Source of the DNA: Chelativorans alearensis
Lineage (GTDB): Bacteria > Pseudomonadota > Alphaproteobacteria > Rhizobiales > Rhizobiaceae
Direction of reading: 5' to 3'
Assembly: GCF_010993735.1 (NCBI RefSeq)
Contig: NZ_WQNI01000013.1
Span: forward strand, 124,001 to 188,000
Length of the DNA: 64,000 nucleotides
Below the pieces are notes generated by a model. That model was not told the DNA's origin and searched no databases. It saw only the letters and a list, made by a program, of their open reading frames with translations. Of the stretch, positions 1 to 9,301 are shown one piece after another. Both the position numbers and the translations under genes were made by a program. How positions within the stretch are numbered: the stretch's first letter is position 1; the number at the start of each line of letters is the position of its first letter.

Positions 1-1331
1 GCTTCGATCGCCGTCGGGTTGACGGCCACCCATTCGGGGCGATCCATCGTCGTCGCGCCCACCTTCGATGCCGCGGTCCGCGTGAAGATTGCGATCTCGG
101 CCCCCGACATGCCGGTCGCCTCGGGCGTGAGCGCGAGCCAGGTGCCGGTCTGGTCCTCGTTGAACTTCGCGACGTGGAGCGTCCCTTCGTCAAGCAGCGT
201 CGAGGTGTCGCCGCCCGGCACGTAGACGTCGCGCGACACCCACTTGTAGAGGAACTCACCCCGCTCGTCATCGCCCATATAGACCACCACGCGGCCGTCG
301 GGCGCCAACACGCAGGCGGCGTTCTCGTGCTTGAACCGGCCGAGCGCAGTGCGCTTCACCGGTGTCGAGGAAGCATCGGACGGGTCGATCTCGACGATCC
401 AGCCCGCGCGGTGCGGCTCGTTCGGGTTCTGGCTGACGTCGAAGCGCGCATCGAACTTCTCATAGGCATAGCGGCCTTCGGCGGCAACGCCGTAGCGCGC
501 GTAGCCCGCGGCGATCTTTTCGTCGGTCGGCATCTCACCGGTGGCGCCGAAGTAGCCGTTGAAGTTCTCTTCGCACGTCAGGTAGGTGCCCCACGGCGTC
601 TTGCCCGCGCCGCAGTTGTTGAAGGTGCCCAGGCTTTCCGTGCCGGTCGGATCGGCCTCGGTCTTCATCAGATCATGCCCGGCGGCGGGACCGGTAATGT
701 GCATCGGCGTATTATGGGTGATGCGGCGGTTGAACGAGCTGTCCTTGACCACTTCCCAGCCGTTTTCAGTCTCGCTGACCTCCATCACGGTCACGCCCTG
801 AAGGTTCTGAAGCTTGCGGACGTCTTCGGCGCTGGCCGGCGTGCCGTCCTTGGCCTGCGGCAGGTTGATCTTGTTGTTGACGTATTCCTGATTGACGGCG
901 ATCACTTGGCGGTCGCCGATCACGAACAGTTCCATCCCGTCGGTGTTCTCGCCAAACACCTTGTCCGACATGGCGGCGCTGCCGCCGGTCTCATCGGTAA
1001 AATCGCCCTCGGCCTCGGCGAAGAGGGGATCGCCCCAGCGTGTGAGGATGTTCCAGGAATAGCCCTCCGGCACGTGCACGGTGCTGTCGGTGGCTGTCGG
1101 AATCGGTTTGAAGGCAAAACGGCTGGCCTGTTGGGCCAGTGCGGACGTGGAGTCCAGCAAGCCGGTTCCCATCACCGCCGCGCCGGACCCGAACGCGAGC
1201 ATGCCGCCCAGAAAGCCGCGACGCGAGATCGCGCGCTCGACGACACGGTCGAACTCCTGCTCCTCGGGTCGCGGGAAGTTCATTTCGTCCCATTCGTCGG
1301 CGGATACCGTGGTCGGGTCGAGGTCTTTCAT
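1..1331 (-). CDS. phoX: PhoX-type (DUF839) phosphatase, Tat-exported, 3' end cut by window
   Basis: The reading frame is open from an ATG at 1331 to the window edge, giving 443 residues without a stop. The start is set by an AGGAGA ribosome site a few bases upstream. The N-terminus carries a twin-arginine signal (SRRGFLGG, residues 36-43) followed by a small-residue hydrophobic stretch ending near LAQQA, so the protein should be exported folded through Tat. Downstream sequence matches the DUF839/PhoX beta-propeller family, with segments such as NNCGAGKTPWGTYLTCEEN and VVYMGDDERGEFLYKWV. Known members are Ca/Fe-dependent alkaline phosphatases that release phosphate from organic esters in the periplasm. 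The C-terminal part lies outside the window, so length cannot be judged. Whether this copy is an active phosphatase is inferred from family only. Confidence 0.85.
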   Translation of the reverse strand, partial: MKDLDPTTVSADEWDEMNFPRPEEQEFDRVVERAISRRGFLGGMLAFGSGAAVMGTGLLDSTSALAQQASRFAFKPIPTATDSTVHVPEGYSWNILTRWGDPLFAEAEGDFTDETGGSAAMSDKVFGENTDGMELFVIGDRQVIAVNQEYVNNKINLPQAKDGTPASAEDVRKLQNLQGVTVMEVSETENGWEVVKDSSFNRRITHNTPMHITGPAAGHDLMKTEADPTGTESLGTFNNCGAGKTPWGTYLTCEENFNGYFGATGEMPTDEKIAAGYARYGVAAEGRYAYEKFDARFDVSQNPNEPHRAGWIVEIDPSDASSTPVKRTALGRFKHENAACVLAPDGRVVVYMGDDERGEFLYKWVSRDVYVPGGDTSTLLDEGTLHVAKFNEDQTGTWLALTPEATGMSGAEIAIFTRTAASKVGATTMDRPEWVAVNPTAIE

Positions 1332-1403
1332 CGTCTTCTCCTGGCTATGTCGCTGGGCTGCGTTTGGCACACACCAAACTTCCTTCCCTTGCTAGCCGGG
1401 TGG

Positions 1404-1422
1404 TTTGAAGGTTTGGTGACAG
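1404..1422 (-). promoter_or_regulatory. candidate Pho box upstream of phoX
   Basis: On the minus strand this 19-mer reads CTGTCACCAAACCTTCAAA. The first heptamer differs from the PhoB half-site CTGTCAT at one position, and the second, 11 bases on, keeps five of seven positions. It lies about 70 bp before the phoX start codon. PhoX-family genes are often PhoB-controlled, which makes the match plausible, but the second half-site is degenerate. Confidence 0.35.
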
Positions 1423-1502
1423 GGGCTATCGGTGCCGTGGAGAAATGCGCGTTGGGGTGGAGTCCGGCGATCATGGCGGCGCGTTGAACAGGACGCCAAC
1501 CC

Positions 1503-3605
1503 TTACTCCAGGACCACACGCACGCTGGCGCTGCGGCCGGCGGCATCGATCACCGTGAGGGTGGAGGAGCCGCGCCCGTCGGGCGTCCAGGAGGCGGTGC
1601 GGCGGCGGTGGGTTTCGGGCAACGGCTCGCCGTTGGCGAGCCATCGGAATGGCGCCCGCCCGCCGTTGATCTTGAGCGCCAGCGGCATTGCGCGGGCGCC
1701 TTGCGAAAGGCCGAGATCGACGCGCGCTCCCTCGGGCGGAAAGGCGATCTCCGGTGCCGGCTCGGTCGGCGCGCCCGCAACCGCCGCCCGGCCGGAGGAC
1801 GCAAAGCGGCGTAGCGAGAAAGGCAGGTCCTGGGCGGCAAGACGCACGGCGCCCGCCGGCGCGCGCGGCAGCGGCGTCAGCCCGACACCGGAGCGGGAGA
1901 AGGCCTCGAACAGGATGGGCGCAGCGGCAAGATACCCGGTCAGGCCGGGCACCGAGCCGCCGTCGGGGCGGCCCACCCACACACCGAGCACGTGGCGGCC
2001 ATCGTAGCCGACGGCCCAGGCATCGCGGTAGCCGTAGGAGGTGCCGGTCTTATAGGCGATGCCGAGGCGCGGCGCGCCTCCGGGCGGGACGACACCGGCG
2101 AGCATATCGGCGATCTGCCATGTGGCCTGCCGGGTCAGCACCGTCGCCGGGTCGGGCGGGGCCTCGGAGCCGGCGGCATAGCGCAGCGGCCGCACCTTGC
2201 CGCGGTTGGCGAGCCCGGCATAAAGCTGCACCAGCCCTTCCAGCGTCAGCCCGGCGCCGCCGAGGCCGATGGCCAGCCCCGGCGCCTCGCCGGGCGGCAA
2301 GACGGGGTGGACACCGGCGCGCCGCATCCGCGCCATCAGGCGGGCCGGGCCGACGGCGTCGAGCAGGCGGATTGCCGGCACGTTGAGCGACATCTGCAGC
2401 GCCTCGCGCACCGTGACGTCGCCCTGGTATTCCATGTCGAAGTTCTTCGGCCGATAGCCGGAAAAATTGCCCGGACGATCCTCGATCATCGTTTCCTGCA
2501 TGACCAGCCCTTCCTCGAAGGCGAGGCCGTAGATGAGGGGCTTAAGGGTCGAGCCGGGCGAGCGCTGGACGACGCTCATATCGATCCAGCCGGCGCGGGC
2601 GGCGTTGAAATAGCCGGCCGAGCCGACACGGGCCAGCACCGCCCCGGTGCGGGCGTCGGCCAGGATCATGGCGACCGAGACGCGGGCGCCTTGGCGCCGG
2701 GCCGCCTCGCGGGCCACCGCTTCCAGCCTGGCTTGAACGCCGCGGTCGAGGAGGAGCCGATGCCGGCGCTTTTCGGGGTCGGCGCGCCTGGCGGCATCGG
2801 CCAGATGCGCGGCATAGGCGGGCATCGGCCGGCGTTCGGCGGCGATTGCGGCATGCGCGGCGCGCGTCACCTCGCCTTCGGCGATCACGCCTCCCTTGGC
2901 CATGCGGGCGAGCACCCGGTCGCGCGCGGCTTTCGCGGCTTGCGGGTGACGGTCGGGACGCCGCGCCTCGGGCGACTGCGGCAGGGCGACGAGCAGAGCG
3001 GCCTCGGACAGGCTGAGCTTGTGCGGCTCCTTGCCGAACCAGGCGAGGCTCGCCGCGCGCACGCCTTCCAGATTGCCGCCATAGGGCGCCAGGGTCAGAT
3101 AGCGCTCGAGGATCTCGCCCTTGGAGAGGCGGCGCTCGATCTGCAGGGCGCGGGCGATCTGGCGGAACTTGGCGGCGAAGCTGCGCTCTCCCCGCGGCTC
3201 GACCAGGCGGGCGAGCTGCATGGAAAGGGTCGAACCGCCCGAAACGATGCGGCCGTTTGCGGCAAGCTGAAAGGCGGCGCGGGCAAGCGCCAGGGGATCG
3301 ACGCCGGAATGCGACCAGAAGCGCCGGTCCTCATAGGCGACCAGCATTTCGAGGAACTGCGGGTCGAGCGTGTCGACGTCTGCTTGAAGGCGCCAGCGGC
3401 CATCCGCCGCCGCATAGACGCGCAGAAGCGCACCGTCGCGGTCGACAACCTCAGGCGAGAGTGGAGCGGCATCGGCAAGCGGCGGCGGATAGGCCTTGTC
3501 CAGACGGTCGAGCGCGAAAACGCCGATGGCGAGCGTGACGAGCAAGGCGGCGGCGCCCAGGGCAGTGCGCCTCATCCAGACAAACCATTTGCGTTTCCGG
3601 TCCAC
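1503..3605 (-). CDS. pbpC: penicillin-binding protein 1C (bifunctional transglycosylase/transpeptidase)
   Basis: The protein has 700 aa from a GTG start two bases after the stop of the alpha-2-macroglobulin gene; an internal ATG at 3575 is the alternative. Order of parts: short cytoplasmic tail, one membrane anchor (about 12-33), GT51 transglycosylase domain with catalytic Glu92 in AYEDRRFWSHSGVDP, transpeptidase domain with SxxK at Ser352-Lys355 (SPGSTLKP), SLN, and KTGTSYGYRDAW, then a C-terminal BiPBP_C-type beta domain. It would polymerise and crosslink peptidoglycan on the periplasmic side. The pairing with an alpha-2-macroglobulin is the classic yfhM-pbpC arrangement, read as a periplasmic defence and cell-wall repair unit. 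The near contact of the two genes implies one transcript. Confidence 0.95.
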   Translation of the reverse strand: MDRKRKWFVWMRRTALGAAALLVTLAIGVFALDRLDKAYPPPLADAAPLSPEVVDRDGALLRVYAAADGRWRLQADVDTLDPQFLEMLVAYEDRRFWSHSGVDPLALARAAFQLAANGRIVSGGSTLSMQLARLVEPRGERSFAAKFRQIARALQIERRLSKGEILERYLTLAPYGGNLEGVRAASLAWFGKEPHKLSLSEAALLVALPQSPEARRPDRHPQAAKAARDRVLARMAKGGVIAEGEVTRAAHAAIAAERRPMPAYAAHLADAARRADPEKRRHRLLLDRGVQARLEAVAREAARRQGARVSVAMILADARTGAVLARVGSAGYFNAARAGWIDMSVVQRSPGSTLKPLIYGLAFEEGLVMQETMIEDRPGNFSGYRPKNFDMEYQGDVTVREALQMSLNVPAIRLLDAVGPARLMARMRRAGVHPVLPPGEAPGLAIGLGGAGLTLEGLVQLYAGLANRGKVRPLRYAAGSEAPPDPATVLTRQATWQIADMLAGVVPPGGAPRLGIAYKTGTSYGYRDAWAVGYDGRHVLGVWVGRPDGGSVPGLTGYLAAAPILFEAFSRSGVGLTPLPRAPAGAVRLAAQDLPFSLRRFASSGRAAVAGAPTEPAPEIAFPPEGARVDLGLSQGARAMPLALKINGGRAPFRWLANGEPLPETHRRRTASWTPDGRGSSTLTVIDAAGRSASVRVVLE

Positions 3606-3607
3606 GG

Positions 3608-6600
3608 TCAGTTGTCCGCGATCTCCATGAGACCGGTTGCCGTGCGCGCGGAAAGCCGCGGCCGGTACATGTCCTCGACGCTGGCCGCCGGATGGGTGTA
3701 GGTGCCCGGCGTCACCGCACGCACGACATAGGCAAGCCTGAAGTCGCGGTCGTCGTCGCCGGTGCGGTCGAAGGCGGCGATGAAGCGGTCGTCGCGGAAC
3801 TCGGTGTGCACAGCGTCGGTCTCGCCCAGCCATCCGAAATTGTCGAGCTGCGCGCTGTCGACGAGGCGCGGATTGTCGATCTCGAAGCCGGCCGGCAACA
3901 GGTCGGAGACCAGCACGCGCGAGGGCCAGGCATTGGCCTCGGTAACCTCCAGAACGACGACGTAGCGCTCGTTCTGGCTCACCTGCGAAACGTTCACCGC
4001 CGTACCGTCGAGGCTGTAGTAGGTGCGCTCGATGGTGAAGCCTTCGCCGCCGGCCGGCAGGGGCTGCCGGGGCGCGGCTACTGTGGTCAGCACCGCGTCG
4101 ACCGGCTCGGCACCCGCATTGGCGATGGTGAAGGGGGTCTCGGCCACCTCCTCGCCGGAAAGCCGGCGCGCGAAGGCGCCCTCGTGCGGCGCGCCGTCGA
4201 CCGTCAGCGCGATGTCCTCGCTCGCCTCTCCCAAGGCCCGGGCGGCCAAGAGCATCCACGCCTCGTCTTGCGTGCTCATGTAGCGGGTGCTCTCACGCAT
4301 TCCGGAGACGAGGCTGACCATCTGCGGCACCAGCGTCGGCTCGGGGCGGCTTTCGGCGGCGAGTGCCAGCATCGCCGCCCCGTCACGCAGGCGCGAGCCG
4401 TAATCGGAGCGGGCCATGTCGGCGTCCGTCGCCGATTGCGCCAGGCGGAACGCAGAACCGAACGCGGTCTCGGCCCGCTGCGCATCGCCATAGAGCGCCA
4501 GTGCCGCGGCGATCTGGGCGCGCGCCAGGGGGCTTGCGAACTCATCGATGCGGGTATCGGCATAGTAGCGCAGATCGCCTGCCGAGGCCTGGCGGTTGCG
4601 CGCCAGCACGTAGAGCGCATAGGCGATCTTGTCGCCGTTGGACTTGACGTCCGTGTCGTAGGCGAGCGCGTTCTGCAGGTTCTGCAGGGCCTGATTCATG
4701 GCCTGCTCCGGCACGGCAAAGCCCTGCTCGCTCGCCCGCGTCAGGAAATCGGTGACGTAGGAATCGAGCCACAGGTCGCCGGAGCCGGGGCTCCACAGGC
4801 CGAAGCTGCCCGCGGAAGACTGATAGGAGAGCACCCGGGCGATGGCCTTTTCGATGCGTCCGGCGACGGCCGGATCGTCATCGAGGCCGGCGGCCTTCGA
4901 CAATTCGCCGACATAAAGCAGCGGCAGCGCCCGGCTGGTGATCTGCTCGGCGCAGCCATAGGGATAGCGGTCGAGCGACATCAAAAGCGCGGGAATGTCG
5001 AAAGCTTCGGCCTGCGAGACGTTGACGGTGACGGATGCGCCGTCCGTGAAGCTGTCCGCGAGCAGCCCGCCATCGATCTTCAGGCTGCCGCCATCGGCGG
5101 CGAGCGTCACCGTGCGCCGGGTGGCCACCGGCACCACCCCGGGCCTCACCGGCAGGCTGACGGATTTTTCCACCGTCAGGCCGGACTCGTGGGCGAGCGA
5201 AACGGCGATACTGCCGGTGCCCGCCTCCCGCGCAGAGAGTGGCAGCGACAGGCTCGTCCTGCCGCCGGCGGCCAGATCGAGGCTTGCCGGAGCCGAACCC
5301 GTGTCGACGGCAACCGCGCCGTCGGCCGAGATCGACAGCGTGTAGTCGCCCCCAGGACCGTCGGTGTTGGCTATTTCGACCAGCATCCGCGCCTCGTCGC
5401 CGGGCGCGAGGAAGCGCGGCTGGCTTGTCGTCACGACGACAGGATCGCGGATGACGACATCCTTCGATGCACCGCCGACCGCACTCTTCGACCAGGCGAC
5501 GGCCATGACGCGCACGGTGCCGTTGAACTGGGGAATGTCGAAGCCGATTTCGGCCTTTCCCTCATCGTCGAGCCGCACGATGCCGGAGAAGAAGGCGATC
5601 AGTTCCTCCGTCGGCGGACTGCCGGTCGACGTCATGCCGCCGGCGTCGCCGCCGGTGCGCAGCCGGCCGGTTGCACCCAGCGATCCGTCGATCAGCCGGC
5701 CGAAAATGTCGCGCATCTCGAGCCCCAGCATGCGCTGGCCGAAATACCAGCCGGCCGGGTCGGGCGCCTCGTAGCGGGTGAGATTGAGGATGCCGACGTC
5801 GACCGCGGCGACGGTGACATAGGCTTCCTCGCCGGCGGCAAGCCCGCCGAGGGAAACGGGGATGGCAAGCCTGCCGTTGGGCTGCGCCTTGTCGGGAACG
5901 TCGAGATCGACGGCGAGCGAGCGGGCGTCCGGATCGACCTTCAGCCAGCGGACGCCGATGGCGCGCATGGGCAGGCGGTTTTCCGTAGTCTCGCCCGGCC
6001 GGAACAGGGTCGCCGTCACATAGGTGCCGGCGCCCAGATCTTCGGTCACGGGGATGTCGACGGTCGTGCCTTCCTCGGGAACGCTGACGGTGAAGGTGCG
6101 CTGCAGGCTTTCCGCGCCGAGCGTGACCAGCGCCTCGCCGGCAAAGCGTGGCGAAATCTTCAGCCGCGCCGTGTCGCCGGGCGCGTAGGTCTCGCGGTCG
6201 AGGGCGATTTCCAGGCCGTCGGGCGTTTCCGTCGAGCTTGCCTCGACGTACCAGCCGGCGTCGAACTCGACGCTGGAGATGGGGCCGCCAGGTTCCGCGC
6301 TTTCGACCTCGAGCCGATAGCGGCCCCAGTCGGCGGAAACGCTGATCTGCGGCTCGGTACCGGGCGCGGCGTCGACGGTGCCCTCCTGCACGAGGCTCGT
6401 GGTGTCGATCGGCTCGTAGCTCCAGGAGCTGCCGTTGCGGTACCACTGGTAGTGCCGCTCGACGCGCAGCAGCGACCACTTCAGCCCCGGCATGGCGATG
6501 CGCCCACCCGAGGGATCGGCGGCGATGACACGGAAACTTGCCGTGCCGCCTTCCGGCACGCGGCCGCCGGAGAATTCGGGCCTCAGGCCGATGACGGCGG

Positions 6601-9073
6601 TTTCCGGCTCGATGCCGATATCGAGCGAGCGCTCGACGGCGCGGCCGCCGGCCTCGCGCATCCGCATGCTGACGTTGGCCGTCAGACGCTGCGTGGTGGA
6701 AGGCGCGCTGTCGACGGAAACGTCGAAGACTGCCTTGCCGTCGGCATCGGTGTCCGGGAGCCCGGCAAGCGGCACGCGCGTGGCCTCCACGCCCTCCTCG
6801 TCCTCAAGACCGAAGACATAGCCGGGGAAGCGCGCCCATTCGCGCGTCGGGCTCACCGTCAACTGGCCTTCGAGCGCCAAACCGGCGGCCGGCGCGCCGT
6901 AGAGATAGCGGCCTTCAAGGGTGATCTCGGTGGACGAGCCTATGGCAACGGTGTCCGCGGCGCTTGAAAGGTCGAATTCGGTGCGGTCCGGGACGAAGTC
7001 TTCCACCAGGAACATCTTTTCGGCGATCGGCGCCTCCTTGGGGTCGGCGTGAACGCGCAGGGACCATGTACCGCGCATGGCGTTTTCAGGCAGCACCAGA
7101 TCGACGGCGTGGCCGCCAAGCTTGGCCCCTTGAGAGACGATGCGGCGGTCCTCCACGCCGTCAGGGCGCTGGAAGATGAACGTCAGGGGCAGGTCGTCCA
7201 CCGCCTCGGCGGATGGGTCGCGGGCCAGCGCTGCCGTATGCACTGTCTCGCCGGCGCGATAGATGCCGCGCTCGGTCCAGGCGAAGACGTCGAGCGGGCC
7301 GGGCGCCGGCCGGCCGGCAACGCCGCGGTCCGACAGATCGAAGCCGCCGCGCGTCATGTCGAGGAAGACGAAATCCTCTTCGCCGCCCTCGGCGATGAGG
7401 GCGGCCGGCGCAAGGCCGGCGTCGCCGCGCACGGTGCCCGGTGCGAAGCGGGCGTGGCCGTCACCGTCCGTCGCCGCCTCCCCGAGCACCTCGTTGTTGC
7501 GCGCGATGAGCGTCAGCTTGAGGCCGGCCATCGGCCTGGCTGTGGCCAGCGAGCGGGCGAAGACGGAAAGCCCGTTCTCGCCGGCGAAGGTGGACAGGCC
7601 GATATCCGATATCAGGAACCATTGGGTGGCGCGGCTGTCCCAGCTCTCGCTGGTGTCGCCCTCGGGAATGGCGGTCAGCATATAGATGCCGGGCTTGCGC
7701 TCCGGAACCGCCTCGTCGATGGGGATGCTGGTGACGACGTCCTTGTTCAAATCGGAGGCGATGTCGACCCTGCCTTGCCAGATGGGCTCGCCCATGTCGC
7801 TGGCGACCTCGTCGATCTCGTAGTCGTTGAGTTGCTCGAGGAACGTCGATTCCGTCATGAGCCGTGCCAAGGCACGATCGCCCACCCGGTAGAGCGAAAG
7901 CTCGGCACTCGACGCGTTGACCGAGACCATGGGGATGCCGCGCCGGGCACTCGACGGCAGCACGAAATTGTCGCCGGTGAAGCGCAGGGCGGGGGCGCGG
8001 TCGCGAATGTAGATTTCCAGCGGCACCGGCTCGGCGATCACCTCGCCGATGACCGCCGGCAGGCCCTGACGGATGACGATGCGGTATTGCTCGCCGTGCT
8101 TCAAGCCGGTGACGCAGAGCTCCTTGTCGCTCTGGTTGATGGCCGCGGCGGGCGCATTGTCGACGGCCACGTACTGCGCGTAGTCGACGCCGCTCTTGAC
8201 CAGTTCCTCGGAGAACTGGACACAGACGCGCGGCGTGGCGCTGTCGGCATCGACCGAGTGATCGACAACGCGGAAGCCCTTGCGGCGCTTTAGATCGGCA
8301 TAGCGTGCCTGCACGCTTGCCGAGGAGTGAAGCGCAAGGCTCGCCTCGTAGGCGCTGATGGCCGGCCGGAAGAGACTGCGCAGTTCCAGCGCGGCGGCCA
8401 GCGCGGCCAGTGCGTCGGCGCGCTCCAGCCTCGTACGCGACAGCCGATAGGCGGTCACGGCGGCACCGGTGGCGGCGCGCTGCAGCTGGTAGACGGTCTG
8501 CTGGCCTGAGGGCGTGGCGTTCGTCGCTGCCTGGGCAAGCCCGGTCCACAGGGTAGCGTTTTCAGGCTCGACGGCGATGGCGGCGGTATAGTCGCGCATC
8601 GCGCGGTTCGCGTCGCCGCGGACGTAAGCCTCAGCCGCGGCGGTGGTGAGCGCGACAAAACCGGCATCGCCCTGACCAGCGCTGCGTAGCAGCGCGTTTT
8701 TATATTGCTCGGCTTCCTGCAGGACATGGCCCGGCACGAAGCGCAGCTCGGGCGGGGCGCCGATATCGGGTTCGGCACCGGCGGTCACCACCTTGCCGGC
8801 GACCGCGCCTTCAAAGGTGTTCAAGACGTTGAAATCCGACTTCAGGAAGCACCAGCGGGCGCGCGTATTGTAGGTGAAGGCCCGGCATTGCGGGTCGCCG
8901 AGACAGGCGCTCTCGCACTGGTCCAGCGAGACGTTCTGCTCGGTGCGCAGATCGAAACCGAAATAGTCGCTGTTCTCGGTGGTGACGATGCGCCTGGCAT
9001 CCTGCGCGGCGGTGGGGACCGTCAGCGCGAAAAGAGCAAAAACGATCAAAAAGAGCCCGCGTAACGTGCACAT
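3608..9073 (-). CDS. alpha-2-macroglobulin family protein with N-terminal PAN/Apple domain
   Basis: This 1821-aa protein starts at ATG 9073 behind a GGAGGG site. It has a Sec signal peptide (about residues 1-23, ending PTAAQDA) with no lipobox, unlike many bacterial homologues that are lipoproteins. Next comes a cysteine-containing PAN/Apple-like domain (about 35-85: SLDQCESACLGDPQCRAF), a helical TPR-like stretch (about 125-255), macroglobulin beta domains, and the thioester region GCAEQ with Cys1374 and Gln1377 intact. Bacterial members trap proteases through the thioester after bait cleavage and guard the periplasm together with PBP1C, encoded immediately downstream. A bait region is probably located around residues 1130-1170 (Gly/Thr/Ser-rich), but I cannot fix its limits. 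Confidence 0.93.
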   Translation of the reverse strand: MCTLRGLFLIVFALFALTVPTAAQDARRIVTTENSDYFGFDLRTEQNVSLDQCESACLGDPQCRAFTYNTRARWCFLKSDFNVLNTFEGAVAGKVVTAGAEPDIGAPPELRFVPGHVLQEAEQYKNALLRSAGQGDAGFVALTTAAAEAYVRGDANRAMRDYTAAIAVEPENATLWTGLAQAATNATPSGQQTVYQLQRAATGAAVTAYRLSRTRLERADALAALAAALELRSLFRPAISAYEASLALHSSASVQARYADLKRRKGFRVVDHSVDADSATPRVCVQFSEELVKSGVDYAQYVAVDNAPAAAINQSDKELCVTGLKHGEQYRIVIRQGLPAVIGEVIAEPVPLEIYIRDRAPALRFTGDNFVLPSSARRGIPMVSVNASSAELSLYRVGDRALARLMTESTFLEQLNDYEIDEVASDMGEPIWQGRVDIASDLNKDVVTSIPIDEAVPERKPGIYMLTAIPEGDTSESWDSRATQWFLISDIGLSTFAGENGLSVFARSLATARPMAGLKLTLIARNNEVLGEAATDGDGHARFAPGTVRGDAGLAPAALIAEGGEEDFVFLDMTRGGFDLSDRGVAGRPAPGPLDVFAWTERGIYRAGETVHTAALARDPSAEAVDDLPLTFIFQRPDGVEDRRIVSQGAKLGGHAVDLVLPENAMRGTWSLRVHADPKEAPIAEKMFLVEDFVPDRTEFDLSSAADTVAIGSSTEITLEGRYLYGAPAAGLALEGQLTVSPTREWARFPGYVFGLEDEEGVEATRVPLAGLPDTDADGKAVFDVSVDSAPSTTQRLTANVSMRMREAGGRAVERSLDIGIEPETAVIGLRPEFSGGRVPEGGTASFRVIAADPSGGRIAMPGLKWSLLRVERHYQWYRNGSSWSYEPIDTTSLVQEGTVDAAPGTEPQISVSADWGRYRLEVESAEPGGPISSVEFDAGWYVEASSTETPDGLEIALDRETYAPGDTARLKISPRFAGEALVTLGAESLQRTFTVSVPEEGTTVDIPVTEDLGAGTYVTATLFRPGETTENRLPMRAIGVRWLKVDPDARSLAVDLDVPDKAQPNGRLAIPVSLGGLAAGEEAYVTVAAVDVGILNLTRYEAPDPAGWYFGQRMLGLEMRDIFGRLIDGSLGATGRLRTGGDAGGMTSTGSPPTEELIAFFSGIVRLDDEGKAEIGFDIPQFNGTVRVMAVAWSKSAVGGASKDVVIRDPVVVTTSQPRFLAPGDEARMLVEIANTDGPGGDYTLSISADGAVAVDTGSAPASLDLAAGGRTSLSLPLSAREAGTGSIAVSLAHESGLTVEKSVSLPVRPGVVPVATRRTVTLAADGGSLKIDGGLLADSFTDGASVTVNVSQAEAFDIPALLMSLDRYPYGCAEQITSRALPLLYVGELSKAAGLDDDPAVAGRIEKAIARVLSYQSSAGSFGLWSPGSGDLWLDSYVTDFLTRASEQGFAVPEQAMNQALQNLQNALAYDTDVKSNGDKIAYALYVLARNRQASAGDLRYYADTRIDEFASPLARAQIAAALALYGDAQRAETAFGSAFRLAQSATDADMARSDYGSRLRDGAAMLALAAESRPEPTLVPQMVSLVSGMRESTRYMSTQDEAWMLLAARALGEASEDIALTVDGAPHEGAFARRLSGEEVAETPFTIANAGAEPVDAVLTTVAAPRQPLPAGGEGFTIERTYYSLDGTAVNVSQVSQNERYVVVLEVTEANAWPSRVLVSDLLPAGFEIDNPRLVDSAQLDNFGWLGETDAVHTEFRDDRFIAAFDRTGDDDRDFRLAYVVRAVTPGTYTHPAASVEDMYRPRLSARTATGLMEIADN

Positions 9074-9301
9074 CGCATCCCTCCAGGCGCAGCCGCTATC
9101 GTCCCCGTGATATTCGTCCAGTTTCGTGAAGGTCTGTCAACAGGAGGGCGTCTGTGCATTCATTCCGTAAAAGCCTTGGCAAACCATCAACGCACCCGTA
9201 ATCCTCCTTGCATAAGCATCGAAGCAGTCGGATGTGGCTTGAATTCAATGTGCGGCCGTCCGGGGGACCGCTCTTCAAGGGGAAAGGCAATCCAGAGGGT
9301 G

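Noticed and set aside
174-1487. 437-codon plus-strand frame
   Set aside because: It is antisense to the PhoX-type gene; the translation is Arg/Ala/Gly/His-rich without domains, a usual effect of GC-rich third positions.
3692-6967. 1091-codon plus-strand frame
   Set aside because: It lies fully antisense to the alpha-2-macroglobulin gene, which has a signal peptide, ribosome site and thioester motif. The antisense product has no recognisable fold.
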